17,040 nucleotides of DNA, taken from NCBI GenBank assembly GCA_022616395.1, contig JAKEEV010001219.1, positions 1-17,040 on the forward strand, given 5' to 3'. Positions 1-7,304 of the stretch are shown here, in pieces. How positions within the stretch are numbered: position 1 is the stretch's first letter; each line of letters opens with the position of its first letter. The notes under the pieces are model-generated. The model was given only the letters and a program-made list of their open reading frames with translations. It had not been told where the DNA came from and searched no databases. The position numbers were made by a program, and so were the translations under genes. This DNA is from Planctomycetia bacterium. Lineage in GTDB: Bacteria > Planctomycetota > Planctomycetia > Gemmatales > Gemmataceae.

Positions 1-373
1 GTATTTCGTGATCGTCCTTCAACCCCAGATGGCGGAAGCCTTCGGCAATCGCCTTCAGACCGGCGGCCTCCGGCTGATTCCAGAGCGAGTTGTCGGTGTC
101 GGCCCCGTTGACGATCTTGGCCAGAAAGACAATGGCTGGCTCGCAGTCAAGGTGATACTTTTTCACGAGTGCATCGAAGGAGCACTCCTTTCCGTGATGC
201 CCAAATTCCACGCCGGGAATATCGAACGGAATGGCACCTTCTCGCGCAGCGACTTCCATCACCCGGTCGGCCGGCACGAAGAGGAACTCGGCCTGCAGGT
301 CGACGAACTTCGTGATGAGCCACGGGCAGGCGACCCGGTCCACCTTCACTTTCTCGCGTGTGACCCACTTCAT
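1..373 (-). CDS. ChrB-type chromate resistance domain protein (partial, C-terminus beyond window)
   Basis: The first 124 residues are visible, beginning MKWVTREKVKVDRVACPWL, and the frame is still open at the left edge. The pattern W-x-T-R near the start, V-D-R-V-A-C-P-W-L-I, F-L-F-V-P, the P-F-D-I-P-G-V-E-F stretch followed by G-H-H, and a later A-D-T-D with a Gly-Leu-rich helix matches the C-terminal domain of ChrB (Chrome_Resist family). Here that domain stands alone, starting at residue 1, without the N-terminal ChrB region. The ATG is preceded by GGAGGA (381-386) seven bases upstream. In the family, ChrB is linked to chromate-responsive control and often sits beside the ChrA efflux pump; whether chrA lies to the left cannot be seen. 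It is the last visible gene of a leftward series, 39 bases after the superoxide dismutase homologue. The family call is firm; the chromate role is inferred from the family. Confidence 0.85.
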   Translation of the reverse strand, partial: MKWVTREKVKVDRVACPWLITKFVDLQAEFLFVPADRVMEVAAREGAIPFDIPGVEFGHHGKECSFDALVKKYHLDCEPAIVFLAKIVNGADTDNSLWNQPEAAGLKAIAEGFRHLGLKDDHEI

Positions 374-412
374 TGCGTTTTCCTCCGTGCTTCGTGGTGA
401 GACCGCTCCGCG

Positions 413-1147
413 TCACGCACCTTTGGTCAGTGCGGTCCATCGGCGCGCGATCTCCTCCCAATCGATGAAGTCAACGAACTTCTTGACGTAGTCGGCCTTC
501 TTGTTCTGGTAATCGACGTAGAAGGCGTGTTCGTACACGTCACAGACCACCAGCGGCTGACCGAGCCAGATTACTCCGACCTCGTGCAGGTCCGACGCGA
601 CGTTGTAGAGCTTCCCGTTCACCGCGTCGCGGGCCAGGATGCCCCACCCAGCCGCTGCCATGCAGCAGGTCTGGAAGTCCTCGATCCACCGCTCGAACGA
701 CCCGAACCGCTTTCCGATCTCGGCCCGCAAATCCTTGTCGGGTTCCGGCGGCTTCGGGACCAGACCGTCGAAGTACAGCTCGTGCAGCAAGACGCTATTC
801 ATCTTGTTCACCCGGTCCTTGACCGCGAAGACGTGCGCATCCCCGGCTGCCGGTTCCTTACCCGCGAACAGCTTGTCCATCTGCTCCTCGATGGCGACGA
901 ACCGTTTGAGAGCGCCGCCGTAGTGGGCGTTGTAATGCGGGGCCACCTGGGCTTTGGTGAGCAGGCCAGGGATCTCCTCGTACTTGAGCTTCTTCGGCTT
1001 CCCGGTGACCAGGCCAGATTCGGTCGCGAACGGGAGTGGGTCAGCCGCCAATGCCGGTGTCGAAAGGGCAAGCGCGGTGCCACCAACACCGAGCGCGGCA
1101 GCCGTGCGGAAGATGTCCCGGCGCGAGAGGGATGAGGGGCCGTTCAT
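413..1147 (-). CDS. Tat-exported Fe/Mn superoxide dismutase homologue with divergent active site
   Basis: This is a 244-residue protein. Residues 1-34 form a twin-arginine signal (SLSRRDIF, then a hydrophobic Ala/Leu stretch ending PALA before AD), so the mature protein should be exported folded and metal-loaded. The rest aligns with Fe/Mn superoxide dismutase. The four metal ligands are all recognisable: H71 (PHYNAH), H122 (LLHELYFDGL), D203 and H207 (CDVYEHAFYVDY). The second shell differs: the position of the conserved gateway Tyr (Tyr34 in E. coli SodB) reads Ala79, the Trp of DVWEH is Tyr, and the Asn/Gln beside the second His are Leu/Ser. His188 occupies the place where some actinobacterial SODs carry His in place of Gln. 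The ATG at 1147 was chosen over one 15 codons upstream because it places the Tat motif at the N-terminus. The gap to the upstream propeller gene is 22 bases, so they are probably co-transcribed. The fold is certain; superoxide dismutase activity is likely but unproven. Confidence 0.85.
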   Translation of the reverse strand: MNGPSSLSRRDIFRTAAALGVGGTALALSTPALAADPLPFATESGLVTGKPKKLKYEEIPGLLTKAQVAPHYNAHYGGALKRFVAIEEQMDKLFAGKEPAAGDAHVFAVKDRVNKMNSVLLHELYFDGLVPKPPEPDKDLRAEIGKRFGSFERWIEDFQTCCMAAAGWGILARDAVNGKLYNVASDLHEVGVIWLGQPLVVCDVYEHAFYVDYQNKKADYVKKFVDFIDWEEIARRWTALTKGA

Positions 1148-1169
1148 GGTTGAGTCTCTGGGTGTGTGG

Positions 1170-2198
1170 TTACGCGACCGGGACAAATGCAACCCGCTTC
1201 GGGGCTTTGCCCACTTGAGCCTTGCCGAGCGACTTCAGTTTGCCATCCTTTGACACTTCGACTAGTTGCAACGAGCCGTCGCCGATGTTGCTGACCAGCA
1301 CGCGAACCGGGTCGGTGCCGGGAACGCGCTCCACGCAGCATGGCTTCGAGCAGTCGGTCAACCGATCCAGGAGCTTACCGTTTGTTACGTCCACTGCGTC
1401 CACATAGGAGCGGCCCTCGTTGGCCGCCAGAACGATGTTGTCGGAGACGGCCTCGACGCCGTGGTAGGTCACCTCCTGCGGGGCCGCGTTGTCCTTCGGC
1501 GGAGCGTGCTCGAACAGCCGCGTCACCTTCCCGGTCTCTGTGTCCATCTCGAAGAAGCCGTTCACCCAGAACGAGCCGAAGTAGCACTTCTTCTCGTCGG
1601 GCGAGAAGGTCAGGCTCCGGGGATTCACATTGACTTGGTGGAACTTGACGAGCTTCAGCCCGATCGGGTCGATGATGGCGATCCCGGTGATCTTCTTGCA
1701 GGTGACGTAGGCGTTCTTCTTCAGTGGGCCGTACTTGACGACGTGTGGAGCCGAGCAGTCCTTGATCCGAGCCGCCTCCTTCATCATCGCCACGTCAATG
1801 ACGAACACGTCGTCGGAGTGGAAGTCGGCCACGAGCAGGTTCTTCCCATCCTGGGTCAGCACGATATGGTCGTTGAACATCTTGCCGATCTTGGTCTTGC
1901 CCTTCTCCTTGAAGTTGGGGAGCGAGAAGAACTTCACACTCTCCTCGTCCTCGACTCCGACCGCGACTGTCTTGCCGTCAGTCGTCACGGCGATCCCGTA
2001 GGGGCGGGGACCGACCTTAAACTGTTTCAGTTCTTTCATGGTGCCGAGGTCCACCTGCGAGACGGAGGCGTCCTGCGTGTTAACGACAAACACCTCCTTT
2101 GGCTTGGTTCCATCAGCGGCCGACCTCGCGGAACTGCTAAGGATGAGCGGCATCGTCGATGCCATCGAAGCCGCCAGGAACTCGCGTCGTGTCGTCAT
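1170..2198 (-). CDS. Exported YVTN-type beta-propeller protein
   Basis: This 342-residue protein starts MTTRREFLAASM. The TRREFL motif plus a hydrophobic run ending SARSAAD reads as a Tat signal of about 27 residues. The remainder repeats the YVTN/YncE-propeller pattern: EVFVVNTQDASVSQVDL, GPRPYGIAVTTDGKTVAVG, then LTQDGKNLLVADFHSDDVFVID, a NPRSLTFSPDEKKCYFGSF blade and a C-terminal KAPKRVAFVPVA blade. Such seven-bladed propellers are extracytoplasmic binding or scaffold modules, and no catalytic residues are predictable. A Cys pair (PCC) lies near residue 295. The ATG is supported by AGGAGGA at 2205-2211, six bases upstream; a longer frame to 2249 lacks a comparable site and would hide the Tat signal. 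It sits 61 bases after the lectin-like gene and 22 before the SOD homologue. Substrate unknown. Confidence 0.85.
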   Translation of the reverse strand: MTTRREFLAASMASTMPLILSSSARSAADGTKPKEVFVVNTQDASVSQVDLGTMKELKQFKVGPRPYGIAVTTDGKTVAVGVEDEESVKFFSLPNFKEKGKTKIGKMFNDHIVLTQDGKNLLVADFHSDDVFVIDVAMMKEAARIKDCSAPHVVKYGPLKKNAYVTCKKITGIAIIDPIGLKLVKFHQVNVNPRSLTFSPDEKKCYFGSFWVNGFFEMDTETGKVTRLFEHAPPKDNAAPQEVTYHGVEAVSDNIVLAANEGRSYVDAVDVTNGKLLDRLTDCSKPCCVERVPGTDPVRVLVSNIGDGSLQLVEVSKDGKLKSLGKAQVGKAPKRVAFVPVA

Positions 2199-2259
2199 GG
2201 TTCTTCCTCCTGAGTTCGGGCGAGTGGAGAGCGGGGCTGCTGGCCCCATGTGGGACGAG

Positions 2260-2910
2260 TTACTTGAGTTCCTTCGCCTGGAAGTTGTCGAACGAGGTCT
2301 GGGCGTCGGCTTTGGTCCACAGCCCGACCTTGCCCGCCTTTGGAAACGTGTCGTCCTTCGCGTCGAGATACTTCTTGCCGTTGAGCGAGCAGGTAATGGC
2401 GTCGCCCTTCATCGTGATACTCAGCGTGTGCCATTCGCCGGCGGGGAACTTCAGCTCCTCCTTCGTCGCAAGCTGGACACGCTTTCCATCGACAACTTTG
2501 TAGACCCGGTAGTTGTCCTCCAAAGGGTTGAAGCGGGCGATGTAGTAATTGTCCGCATCCTTGTACCGCCAGACGACCCCACCGCCCTGGTCCTTCTTCC
2601 CCGCGTTGGCCTTGAACGCAACGGTGATCTCCACATCCTTGAAGTTGGTATTCTCGGCCACGCACAGATTGAAAAGCGGACCAGGCCCCTCAGCCGTCTG
2701 GGCCAGCGCGAAGCCGGACTTCGACGGTACAGTCTTGTCCTCGACCACCTTCCACACACTCCCCTCGCCCTTGCCGGTCTGGGTGGCCTTCCACCCGGCC
2801 GGCACCTTCCCCAAGTCGGCTTTGCCGAACGTCACTGCTTTCGGATCATCGGCGGCCACGCCGACAGCCATGCTCACCGCCAACAGTAGCGCCAACACGG
2901 TCCATCTCAT
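2260..2910 (-). CDS. Secreted lectin-like / DUF1080-type domain protein
   Basis: This 216-residue protein has a Sec signal peptide (MRWTVLALLLAVSMAVGVAA followed by DD). The mature part resembles the concanavalin A-like beta-sandwich of DUF1080 (3-keto-disaccharide hydrolase-like) proteins common in planctomycetes. The key pieces are a fuzzy N-terminus with WKVVEDKTVPS, a central GGGVVWRYKDADNYYIARFNP and EDNYRVYKVVDGKR, then GEWHTLSITMKGDAITCSLN, and a closing GKVGLWTKADAQTSFDNF. DUF1080 proteins are often linked to polysaccharide binding or degradation, but this one is short and no catalytic acid can be named. The ATG at 2910 has GGGAGGG (2917-2923) six bases upstream; an earlier ATG 11 codons away would disrupt the signal peptide. 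It is the first gene of the leftward series and faces the response regulator across a divergent gap. Confidence 0.75.
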   Translation of the reverse strand: MRWTVLALLLAVSMAVGVAADDPKAVTFGKADLGKVPAGWKATQTGKGEGSVWKVVEDKTVPSKSGFALAQTAEGPGPLFNLCVAENTNFKDVEITVAFKANAGKKDQGGGVVWRYKDADNYYIARFNPLEDNYRVYKVVDGKRVQLATKEELKFPAGEWHTLSITMKGDAITCSLNGKKYLDAKDDTFPKAGKVGLWTKADAQTSFDNFQAKELK

Positions 2911-3066
2911 GTGATGCCCTCCCATCGGGACGACTCCCGCCACTTCGTAGGCTAACCGGGGGCGAACGCGGGTCGAGTTAACTCTGGATTAGAAGCGGCT
3001 CATGTGGCGGGAGGGTGGTGACCCCGACCGCGTGTGGAGCGATGATCTAGTCGGGAGGGCGGCGCA
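2911..3066. promoter_or_regulatory. Divergent promoter region between the exported-protein series and the two-component system
   Basis: These 156 bases separate two outward-reading units and must contain both promoters. A perfect 10-bp palindrome, GAGTTAACTC, lies at 2975-2984, close to the midpoint. Purine-rich ribosome sites flank both ends (2917-2923 for the left gene, 3053-3059 for the response regulator). I could not identify convincing -35/-10 pairs. The palindrome is a candidate operator, possibly for the adjacent OmpR-type regulator, though that class usually binds direct repeats. Confidence 0.4.
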
Positions 3067-3744
3067 ATGGCCCAGAGCATCCTGATCGTCGAGGATCAAA
3101 AGAGACTGGCTGCGAGCCTGCGCAAGGGCCTCGAAGAGGAGGGCTTCGAGGTGACAACCGCCCACACCGGCGAAGAGGGCTTCTACATCGCCACCACTCG
3201 ACCGCCCGACGCACTCGTGCTCGATATCATGCTCCCCGGCCGCGATGGGCTGCAAGTCCTCCATGACCTCCGCGAACGCGGTTTCGCCAAGCCCGTGCTG
3301 ATCCTCACTTCGCGGGACGCGGTCGAGGATCGCGTGGCAGGGTTGGACGGTGGCGCGGACGACTATCTGGTGAAGCCGTTCGCGTTCGCTGAACTGGTGG
3401 CCCGACTTCGGGCCTTGTTGCGTCGGAACCTGGGCGAACGCGAACTGGTGCTACGCGCCGACGACCTGGAGGTGGACCTCGTCGCCCGGCGAGTCGTCCG
3501 GGCCGGCGTCGAGGTCGAACTGAGTCACCGCGAGTTCGAGCTGCTCGCGTTCCTCCTTCGGCACAAGAACGAGGCTGTGACACGCGACATGCTGGCCCGT
3601 GACGTGTGGAAGGAGCTGGACGGCCTCACAACAAACGTGATCGAGGTGTGCGTGAACTCTCTGCGGAAGAAGGTCGAGCGATCGGGCCTGCGGCAGTTGA
3701 TCCACACCGTCCGGGGCGTCGGGTACGCTGTGAGGGATCGCTGA
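3067..3744 (+). CDS. OmpR/PhoB-family response regulator
   Basis: The protein has 225 residues, the usual length for this family. The receiver domain covers roughly residues 3-115. It has the acidic pair E9-D10, the phospho-acceptor D53 in LVLDIMLPGRDG, the switch Thr81 (LILTSRD) and the conserved K103 (YLVKPFAFAEL). Residues 130-223 form the winged-helix DNA-binding domain, with LSHREFELLAFLLRHKNEAV, DMLARDVW and the closing HTVRGVGYAVRD typical of OmpR/PhoB proteins. GGGAGGG at 3053-3059, seven bases before the ATG, supports the start. The gene overlaps the sensor kinase by one base (TGATG), so the two are translationally coupled. By resemblance it belongs with CusR/CopR-like regulators of metal stress. 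The genes it controls are not shown by the sequence, but the divergent series is the obvious candidate. Confidence 0.95.
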   Translation: MAQSILIVEDQKRLAASLRKGLEEEGFEVTTAHTGEEGFYIATTRPPDALVLDIMLPGRDGLQVLHDLRERGFAKPVLILTSRDAVEDRVAGLDGGADDYLVKPFAFAELVARLRALLRRNLGERELVLRADDLEVDLVARRVVRAGVEVELSHREFELLAFLLRHKNEAVTRDMLARDVWKELDGLTTNVIEVCVNSLRKKVERSGLRQLIHTVRGVGYAVRDR

Positions 3745-5114
3745 TGACCCGCCTCAGCATCCGCTGGAAGCTGACGTTGTGGTACGGTCTTGTCCTGGCC
3801 GTCCTCCTGACCGGCTTCAGCGCGGTGGTTTACTGGACGCTACGCCATCAACTGATGAGTCGCATCGACCTGGGTCTGACCGAGGAGTTGGCCGATGTGC
3901 GGTATGAGGTCGAGCGGGCCGCGGACACGCTCGGTCTGCTCGTGTGGCTTGACCGCCGATTCGCGCGCCACGAGGGATTCGACTTCCAGATCACCCGTCC
4001 CGATGGCACCCGCTTCTTTGTCAACGAACGGCTGGCGGACAAGAACCTACCACTCTCGCCCGCCGTACCAGACCATCCGCGATTCGAGAGCATTGAGCTG
4101 GAAAATGGCCGGTGGCGTGTAGTGACTGTTCAGGTGCGTGGACCAGAGGGACCGCTCACGGTGCAGGTCGCCCGGTCGCTGTCCACGTTCGACCACGAGT
4201 CCGATGAACTACTTTGGGCGTTCTTGTTGGCCGGACCGCTGACGGTGGCCGCAACCCTGGTTGGCGGCTACCTCTTGGCTGGTCGCACACTGGCCCCGGT
4301 CGAGCGGATCACCGAAACGGCGCGGAGTATCTCCGGCGAACGACTCGATCAGCGCGTGCCGGTGGCTAATCCCGGTGATGAACTCGGCCGGTTAGCCGCC
4401 ACCCTCAACGACATGCTCGACCGTCTGGAGCGGTCATTTACCGAGATGCACCGGTTCACCGCCGACGCCGCGCACGAACTGCGCACCCCGCTGGCAGTCA
4501 TCCGCAACGAGGCCGAGGTTGCCCTGCGTACACCCCGCTCGGCCAAGGAGTACACGCGGGTGCTGGAGACGTTGCTCGAAGAAGTTGTTCGCCTGAGCGA
4601 GATGGCCGACCAGTTGCTGTTCCTCTGCCGCCAAGATGCAGGCTTGAACCCGCCGGCCCGTGAGGAAGTGAGGCTTGATGAGCTTCTGCGAGCAGTAGCG
4701 GAGAACATGCGGCTGGTCGCCGAGGCGAAGGGGGTCACGCTCGTCCTGGCCGACAACCTGCCCTGCACCGTACGAGGCGATGCCCACCAGTTGCGCCGCG
4801 TCTTCTACAACCTCATCGACAACGCGGTGAAGTACACCGCCGCTGGGGGAACTGTGCGAGTGGCGAGCCGCCGTGACGGGGACGAGGTTGTGGTGACGGT
4901 ATTCGACACCGGCATCGGCATCCCGGCCGAACATCTGCCTCGTGTCTTCGATCGCTTCTACCGCGTCGATCCCTCCCGCACTGGCGACGGAGCGGGGCTG
5001 GGGCTGTCGATCTGTCGGGCAGTGGTAGAGGGTGCGGGAGGTACGATCACAGCCGTGAGCGACGAGGGGCGAGGATCGGTGTTCGAGGTGCGGCTCCCGG
5101 TCGATACTCCGTGA
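3744..5114 (+). CDS. Membrane sensor histidine kinase (CusS-like)
   Basis: This is a 456-residue kinase. Transmembrane helix 1 spans about residues 11-33 and helix 2 about 156-179. The roughly 120-residue region between them is the probable periplasmic sensor. A HAMP domain follows (RTLAPVERITETARSISGERL). The phospho-acceptor is H244 in FTADAAHELRTPLAVI. The ATPase domain has the N box (FYNLIDNAVKYT, near 354-365), G1 (VFDTGIGIP, 386-394), F box (FDRFYRVDPSRT) and G2 (GAGLGLSICRAV). The start is the ATG in the TGATG overlap with the response regulator. A reading frame open from 3606 is only a shadow of the upstream gene. Heavy-metal sensor kinases of the CusS type share the short N-terminal tail and the single periplasmic loop. 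No metal-binding His/Met cluster is obvious in the loop, so the ligand remains open. Confidence 0.93.
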   Translation: MTRLSIRWKLTLWYGLVLAVLLTGFSAVVYWTLRHQLMSRIDLGLTEELADVRYEVERAADTLGLLVWLDRRFARHEGFDFQITRPDGTRFFVNERLADKNLPLSPAVPDHPRFESIELENGRWRVVTVQVRGPEGPLTVQVARSLSTFDHESDELLWAFLLAGPLTVAATLVGGYLLAGRTLAPVERITETARSISGERLDQRVPVANPGDELGRLAATLNDMLDRLERSFTEMHRFTADAAHELRTPLAVIRNEAEVALRTPRSAKEYTRVLETLLEEVVRLSEMADQLLFLCRQDAGLNPPAREEVRLDELLRAVAENMRLVAEAKGVTLVLADNLPCTVRGDAHQLRRVFYNLIDNAVKYTAAGGTVRVASRRDGDEVVVTVFDTGIGIPAEHLPRVFDRFYRVDPSRTGDGAGLGLSICRAVVEGAGGTITAVSDEGRGSVFEVRLPVDTP

Positions 5115-5330
5115 CGAGGTTGACAGAGCTGGTGCCTGGGAACGTGCCAGAGAAACGAGACGCGATCAGTGTTTTCGCGGTGTACGAGAATGTACGAGAA
5201 CGGGATGGAAACCAGCGAAAACGGCGCTAAACTGAAGGATGCATGGAAAGGAATGGCTCGACAGGATTGGAGTGAAAACCCCTAGAAAAGCAGGGCAACA
5301 TCACGGATCGGGCGGGAATCGTGTACCGAC
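5115..5330. other. Non-coding boundary region with nested repeats, left of the tRNA fragment
   Basis: No convincing gene is visible. A short frame begins with GTG at 5111, overlapping the kinase stop, and runs 39 codons to TAA at 5228-5230; its product ends in a basic tail (NQRKRR) and I do not recognise it. The stretch also carries the tandem and inverted repeats described separately and several GAAAAC-containing segments (5217-5222, 5273-5278). The combination next to a tRNA fragment resembles the end of an integrated element. Confidence 0.4.
5171..5222. repeat. 8-bp inverted repeat enclosing a 10-bp tandem repeat
   Basis: GTTTTCGC (5171-5178) and GCGAAAAC (5215-5222) are perfect inverted copies 36 bases apart. 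Between them TGTACGAGAA occurs twice in direct tandem (5181-5190 and 5191-5200). They lie about 110-160 bases from the tRNA 3' fragment. Arm-binding sites of tyrosine recombinases are short repeats at such distances from the crossover site, but that reading is inference. Confidence 0.6.
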
Positions 5331-5372
<42 letters not shown>

Positions 5373-5407
5373 CTTGCGACTGATGATGTCTGGAAGTGCC
5401 TGACCCT

Positions 5408-5439
5408 GACCGAACCCCTGGCAAACCAGGGGTTCGGTC
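5408..5439 (+). terminator. Strong 14-bp hairpin, rho-independent terminator-like
   Basis: The arms GACCGAACCCCTGG (5408-5421) and CCAGGGGTTCGGTC (5426-5439) pair perfectly around a CAAA loop and are followed by ATTTCT. The T tract is short, so termination may be only partial. It lies 36 bases beyond the tRNA-Asp fragment, where the original tRNA gene's terminator would be. It also faces the end of glnS (95 bases away) on the other strand, where no T tract follows. Confidence 0.7.
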
Positions 5440-5533
5440 ATTTCTGGTCCACCCGTTCCGCGCCACCTCGTGCTTCCCCGCGGATGGCCAACCAGAACCG
5501 GTATCCGAGGGGAGAAGCCGTCCTGGACTCGCT

Positions 5534-7249
5534 TCACTTACCTTTCTTCTCGAGCTTGGCCCACGTGTCCCGCAGCGTCACGGCCCGGTTGAACACGAGC
5601 TGGGTCGGTGGCGAGTCGCGATCCACGCAGAAGTACCCGAGGCGCTCGAACTGGAACGTCTTGCCGACCGCCGAACTGGCAATCGACGGCTCCAGTTTGC
5701 ACCCGGTCAGAACTTCCAGCGACTTCGGATTGAGGTTCGCGAGGAAAGTCTGACCCTCGGGCGCTTCGTCCGGGTCGGATTTCGCAAACAGGTGATCGTA
5801 CAGTCGGACCTCGGCGTCGATCGCGTGCTGCGCGGAAACCCAGTGAATCGTGCTCTTCACCTTTCGGCCGTCAGGTGAGTCTCCGCCCCGCGTGGCGGGG
5901 TCGTAGGTGCAACGCACCTCGACCACGTTCCCGGCATCGTCTTTCACAGCGCTGAGACACTTGATGAAGTACGCGTACCGCAGCCGCACCTCGCGTCCGG
6001 GCGCGAGCCGGAAGAAGTCCTTCGGCGGGTTCTCGCGGAAATCGTCTTGTTCAATGTACAGCACACGCGAGAACGGCACCTTTCGCGTCCCGGCCGACGC
6101 GTCCTCTGGGTTGTTGATCGCGTCCATCTCCTCGGTCTGACCTTCGGGATAGTTCTCGATGACGACCTTCAGCGGACGGAGCACGCCCATCACCCGCAGC
6201 GCCTTCTTGTTCAAATCTTCGCGCAGAGCGTCTTCAAGCCACGAGACGTCGATGAGGGCGTCGTACTTCGAGACTCCGATGCGCTCGCAGAACTTCCGAA
6301 TTGCTTGGGGCGTGTATCCGCGGCGACGGACGCCGCAGATTGTTGGCATCCGCGGATCGTCCCAGCCGCTGACGTGTTTCTCCTGCACGAGCTGAATGAG
6401 CTTCCGCTTGGAGAGCACCGTGTAGGTGAGGTTCAGGCGCGCGAATTCGATTTGCTGGGGGTGGTAGATGCCGATGTTCTCGATGTACCAGTCGTAGAGC
6501 GGGCGGTGGATCTCGAACTCCAGCGTGCAGATCGAGTGAGTGATGCGCTCGATCGAGTCCGACTGGCCGTGAGCGTAGTCGTACATGGGGTAGATGCACC
6601 ACTTGTCTCCAGTGCGGTGGTGGCTCGCGTGCATGATCCGGTACATGATCGGATCGCGGAGGTGGAAGTTCGGGTGGCTCATGTCGATCTTCGCGCGCAA
6701 AGTCCGGCTGCCTTCGGGGAACTCACCGGCCTTCATGCGACGAAACAGATCGAGATTCTCTTCCACTGAGCGGTTGCGATACGGGCTTTCCTTCCCGCCC
6801 TTGATGTCTCCGCGATAGCGCGCGATCTCCTCGGCCGGAAGGTCGTCCACGTACGCCTTGCCGTCGCGGATGAGCTTTTCGGCCCACTCGTAGAGCTGCG
6901 GGAAGTAGTCGGAGGCGTAGAACTCGCGACCTTCCCAGTCGGCGCCGAGCCAGCGCACATCATCGCGAATGGAATCAACGAACTCCTGCTCCTCGGTGGT
7001 GGGGTTGGTGTCATCGTAGCGCAGGTTGAACTTCCCGCCGTACTTCACGGCCAGTCCGTAGTTCAGGCAGATCGACTTGGCGTGCCCGATGTGCAGGTAG
7101 CCGTTTGGCTCCGGCGGAAACCGCGTGTGAACGCGCCCGCCAAACCGGCCGTTCTTGTTGTGTTCTTCGATAATGTCCTGAATGAAGTTCAACCCCGGTG
7201 TGTCGGGCTTGTCGCCGGGGGTCTTCGCGTCGGTGTCGGTCTTGGCCAT
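5534..7249 (-). CDS. glnS: Glutaminyl-tRNA synthetase
   Basis: This class I synthetase charges tRNA-Gln with glutamine in the cytoplasm. Its 571 residues are close to the 554 of the E. coli enzyme. The HIGH motif is at 53-56 within PPEPNGYLHIGHAKS, followed by LRYDDTNPTTEE. The KMSKS-type loop is VLSKRKL (278-284), and DPRMPTICGVRRRGYTP precedes the anticodon-binding beta-barrels, which extend to the C-terminus. The sequence is GlnRS-type, not GluRS-type: HIGH ends in His, and the NLTYTVLSKRKL and GVRRRG signatures are present. The ATG at 7249 was chosen because a frame open to 7426 would overlap the upstream small gene and adds a low-complexity Ser/Arg stretch. A 55-base gap separates it from that gene, consistent with one leftward transcription unit with gltX. 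All key motifs are intact. Confidence 0.97.
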   Translation of the reverse strand: MAKTDTDAKTPGDKPDTPGLNFIQDIIEEHNKNGRFGGRVHTRFPPEPNGYLHIGHAKSICLNYGLAVKYGGKFNLRYDDTNPTTEEQEFVDSIRDDVRWLGADWEGREFYASDYFPQLYEWAEKLIRDGKAYVDDLPAEEIARYRGDIKGGKESPYRNRSVEENLDLFRRMKAGEFPEGSRTLRAKIDMSHPNFHLRDPIMYRIMHASHHRTGDKWCIYPMYDYAHGQSDSIERITHSICTLEFEIHRPLYDWYIENIGIYHPQQIEFARLNLTYTVLSKRKLIQLVQEKHVSGWDDPRMPTICGVRRRGYTPQAIRKFCERIGVSKYDALIDVSWLEDALREDLNKKALRVMGVLRPLKVVIENYPEGQTEEMDAINNPEDASAGTRKVPFSRVLYIEQDDFRENPPKDFFRLAPGREVRLRYAYFIKCLSAVKDDAGNVVEVRCTYDPATRGGDSPDGRKVKSTIHWVSAQHAIDAEVRLYDHLFAKSDPDEAPEGQTFLANLNPKSLEVLTGCKLEPSIASSAVGKTFQFERLGYFCVDRDSPPTQLVFNRAVTLRDTWAKLEKKGK

Positions 7250-7304
7250 GACGGTCTCGTCGAGAATGGTGCGTCGGAGAGGCTTTGGCTGCGTGGCGGG
7301 AGAT

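Noticed and set aside
1266..2213. Long rightward frame of 315 codons opposite the propeller gene
   Set aside because: It is the antisense shadow of a well-supported Tat-exported propeller, with Val/Leu/Arg/His-biased text and no domain.
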